Assembly: GCF_023822045.1 (NCBI RefSeq)
Contig: NZ_CP084712.1
Location: 3,655,001-3,719,000 of the forward strand
Source: Sphingopyxis sp. USTB-05
GTDB taxonomy: Bacteria > Pseudomonadota > Alphaproteobacteria > Sphingomonadales > Sphingomonadaceae
Reading direction: 5' to 3'
Length of the DNA: 64,000 bases
The notes beneath the pieces were generated by a model. That model was not told where the DNA came from. It saw only the letters and a list, made by a program, of their open reading frames with translations, and ran no database searches. Positions 62,601 through 64,000 of the stretch are shown piece by piece (within the stretch, counting starts at the first letter, position 1; each line of letters begins with the position of its first letter). Made by a program: the position numbers and the translations under genes.

Positions 62601-64000
62601 GTGTGCCTCCGCTATAGCTATTGGCGCCGGTCAGGACGAGCGTGCCCGCATCGGTCTTCAGCAGTTGCGCCGTGCCGGCGATCTCCGCATCGATGGTCGC
62701 AGTATAGCCCGCGCCTGCGGCGCTGCCATCGCCGACCTGAACGATCGCCTGCGCCCCCGTTAGCGTCAGCGCGTCACCCGTAATGACATAGCCGTCGCTG
62801 GCGAACTGCATGCCCGACGCGAGGACATTGCCGCCGCTGTTGTCGATCGTGACGGTGCCGGGAGCCGCGGCGAAGACCGCAAAACTGTCCTGCGCATAAT
62901 CGGCGTTGATCGAGCCATTGGCGTCGGTCCAGTTGTTGAGGGCGCCCGCAACGCGCCACACGCCATCGCCGCCGTTGAGGGCGCCGTCATGCTTGGGGCC
63001 GGCCGCGCCGTCCCAGAAGCTGAGCGCCAGTCCCAACGAATTGACGAGGTTCACCTGACCCGCGACTCCGGTCTGGACCGAAATACCGCCGGTGCCGCCC
63101 GGGATAGTCCCCAGCGTCAATCCGTTATCGATCAGCGTGCCGCCATAGTTGAACACGCGATACACGCCGGGGCCAAAGCTGCCCCCGGTCGGGACCGTCA
63201 CATTGATCGTCCCGTCGAGCGTCAGGTCGCCGCCGACATTGACCAGATCATTGAGCGCGCCGCCTGGGACATCGGCCTGCCCGAATTCGTAGTTCAGGAT
63301 CGAGCCGCCGGCGAGCGACAGATTGCCGTTGATCGTCAGCGTGCCGGGGCTTTCGCCCGGCGCAAGGATCGCGCCGTCGAGCATCGAAACATTGCTGCCG
63401 ATGGTCCCAATGCCGCCGAGCGTCGCGCCCGACAGGACCGTCATTGCTCCGGTTGCAGCCGACTGGTCGCCGTTGACCAGCAAGGTTCCCGCGTTGACGA
63501 AGGTTGCCCCCGCATAGCTGTTCGCACCGGTCAGCGTCAGCGTGCCGAGGCCTTCCTTGGTCAGCCCGCCTGCACCGACGAAGCGCGGCGAGATGCCGAT
63601 GTCATGACCATCGGTATCGATGATACCGCCGTTCGCGCCGAACGTGATGTCGTGCGTATCAAGATCGGTGAAAAAATAATCATTGTCCGCGATCGCGCGC
63701 AGCACCCCGCCGTCGAGCGTGACGTTCGCGTCGCCGAGGCCGCCGATAAATCCGGCGGTTTCCACGACCGCACGATTATTCGCCGGCCCCTGCAGGGTCA
63801 GCGTTCCATCGACGCCCGCTGCGGCGCCGAGATAGACTCCGCCTTCGGACCGCACGCGGCCGCCGTTTTCGATGAGGAGCGAACCGTCCGCCTGATTGCC
63901 GATCGTCAGAGTGAAATCCGTCACCAGCCAGTTCGACCCTGCGCCCGTCACGACGGCGCTGCCGTTGGCGTTGGCGCCGATATAGCCCTGGTTACTCGAA
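59695..64000 (-). CDS. Autotransporter with beta-barrel domain (5' end outside window)
   Basis: An open frame with no start inside the window: the reading frame continues through 64000, and the GTG at 63951 is only an internal codon. At least 1,434 residues are visible. The passenger carries PATR-type beta-helix repeats ('TLTLTGANSYAGATFVNAG', 'GTLVLTGANSYSGGTLINGG') and two long modules that begin 'FWDGAAGPK'. From about 60700 to the end is the autotransporter barrel ('WGRFESERQRPEAL', 'FYVDGQVKLSWFDSD'), ending in the terminal Phe (TAGFRVRF). It would be self-exported to the cell surface; ligand unknown. Confidence 0.9.
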   Translation of the reverse strand, partial: SSNQGYIGANANGSAVVTGAGSNWLVTDFTLTIGNQADGSLLIENGGRVRSEGGVYLGAAAGVDGTLTLQGPANNRAVVETAGFIGGLGDANVTLDGGVLRAIADNDYFFTDLDTHDITFGANGGIIDTDGHDIGISPRFVGAGGLTKEGLGTLTLTGANSYAGATFVNAGTLLVNGDQSAATGAMTVLSGATLGGIGTIGSNVSMLDGAILAPGESPGTLTINGNLSLAGGSILNYEFGQADVPGGALNDLVNVGGDLTLDGTINVTVPTGGSFGPGVYRVFNYGGTLIDNGLTLGTIPGGTGGISVQTGVAGQVNLVNSLGLALSFWDGAAGPKHDGALNGGDGVWRVAGALNNWTDANGSINADYAQDSFAVFAAAPGTVTIDNSGGNVLASGMQFASDGYVITGDALTLTGAQAIVQVGDGSAAGAGYTATIDAEIAGTAQLLKTDAGTLVLTGANSYSGGTLINGGTVRIGSDANLGDAAGGLSIGGGALHTTTDIVSGRTVTLIGAGVFRSDAGTTLMLTGPVGGAGGLVKAGAGTLALGGTGSFTGATTVEAGSLFVNGDYSAATGATSVAAAATLGGTGTIGGNVDFASGARLAPGAGGAGTLTINGNLSLAAGTQLDFEFGQAGVAGGALNDLVNVGGNLVLDGVLNVSVPTGGAFDVGIYRMFNYGGTLTNNGVTFGTMPTGANAAIQTSVAGQVNLVNSGGLTLNFWDGAAGPKVDGVINGGNGVWQSSAGNNNWTDATGNLSAPYANGAFAIFGGTAGTVTVDNAPGAVTATRMQFATNGYVITGDAITLDGVQAAIRVGDGSTGGAGFTATVNSALTGTAQLVKTDAGTLVLGGTNSYTGGTQIVGGALRISNDANLGAASGDVTLDGGTLETTANLASARGFVVSGGGTISAAVDTVFTYNGLFSGVGGLTKNGAGTLLITADNSGFGGSTTVAGGTLAVQGSLGGAVTVGAAARLEGTGRVGSLANAGVVAPGSGIGSLTVAGDYAGNGGVLEIEAALGGDASAADRLIVNGATSGNTRVTVINRGGLGDQTVEGIKIVDVAGASNGIFTLEGDYLFDGEQAVVLGAYGYRLYKNGVSTPQDGDWYLRSALLAGENPQGPLYQPGVPVYEAYVGALQSLNRLPTLQQRVGNRSWAASPIAGAGLWGRFESERQRPEALVSTSGADRNVDQWQAQLGLDAVLAERGDGATLVGGLTAHYGTADSNIASVFGNGTIDTQGYGVGATMTWYGPQGFYVDGQVKLSWFDSDLESNILGSLARGNKGDGQAFSLELGKQTPIGRNLSITPQVQMSYAKVDFDRFANPSAAAVSVAKGESLKTRWGLAIDHQTSWKGRAGDTRRTRLYTVMNLGYEWLDGAVADVSGTPIANRDHRLTGELGLGGSYSWGDDRFTLYTEVSGDTAIADFGAGYNLKGTAGFRVRF

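Noticed and set aside
60661..62763. A 700-codon plus-strand frame inside the autotransporter
   Set aside because: Mirror image of a GC-rich repetitive gene; composition dominated by Arg/Ala, with no start signal or family similarity.

Overview
The window is GC-rich, densely packed alphaproteobacterial chromosome. Gene content suggests a sphingomonad, most likely Sphingopyxis or a close relative: a DUF4167 protein next to prmC-prfA-hisS, a P450, M1/M61/S41 exopeptidase-type proteins, TonB-dependent B12 uptake, and a large VCBS/RTX adhesin with its own type I secretion genes. The genus is inferred from gene content and codon use; no rRNA is present to confirm it. No tRNA, rRNA, CRISPR array, insertion sequence or prophage was recognised.

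Layout. 1-15.1 kb: two tandem DUF4139 secreted proteins, a DUF4167 protein, the translation block hisS-prfA-prmC (minus strand), then an M61 peptidase and ppa (plus), then a minus-strand group of a Pro/Thr-rich membrane protein, sseA, a metC-like PLP enzyme and an MscS channel. 14.6-28.8 kb: housekeeping and mixed genes (queF, a hotdog thioesterase, a P450, an M1 aminopeptidase lipoprotein, a globin-like protein coupled to a HerA-like ATPase, tadA, rpmB, a phytase-like esterase, a glycine-zipper protein, ppx/gppA-rlmE, an S41 peptidase lipoprotein), with REP-like inverted repeats at 22.5-22.7 kb.

28.8-38.2 kb: a cobalamin operon. A promoter-like sequence and a cobalamin riboswitch precede btuB, a small membrane protein, a DUF1636 protein, cobT, cobC, cobS, cobD, cbiB, cobQ and cobU. 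Nearly all of these genes overlap by 1-13 bases. The set covers uptake and late assembly of cobalamin; corrin-ring genes are not in the window.

38.3-59.7 kb: a large-adhesin system. A LapG-like cysteine protease (plus) converges on, and overlaps by 55 bases, a minus-strand operon of about 19 kb: a roughly 4,220-residue adhesin with VCBS/DUF5801-like repeats, a VWA domain, RTX repeats and EF-hand-like loops, then an OmpA-family lipid/peptidoglycan-anchor type protein, a TolC-family outer-membrane protein, an LssB-type ABC exporter with a degenerate C39 domain, a SleB-type cell-wall hydrolase and an HlyD adaptor. A PilZ protein with a C-terminal membrane anchor is divergently placed upstream of the adhesin. 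Together these look like a Lap/Bap-type surface adhesion system, but no LapD-type receptor is present here. From 59.7 kb to the right edge lies the 3' part of a large autotransporter.

Starts were moved from the longest open frame to internal codons in many genes, on the basis of signal peptides, Shine-Dalgarno (SD) sequences or overlap with the upstream stop codon.
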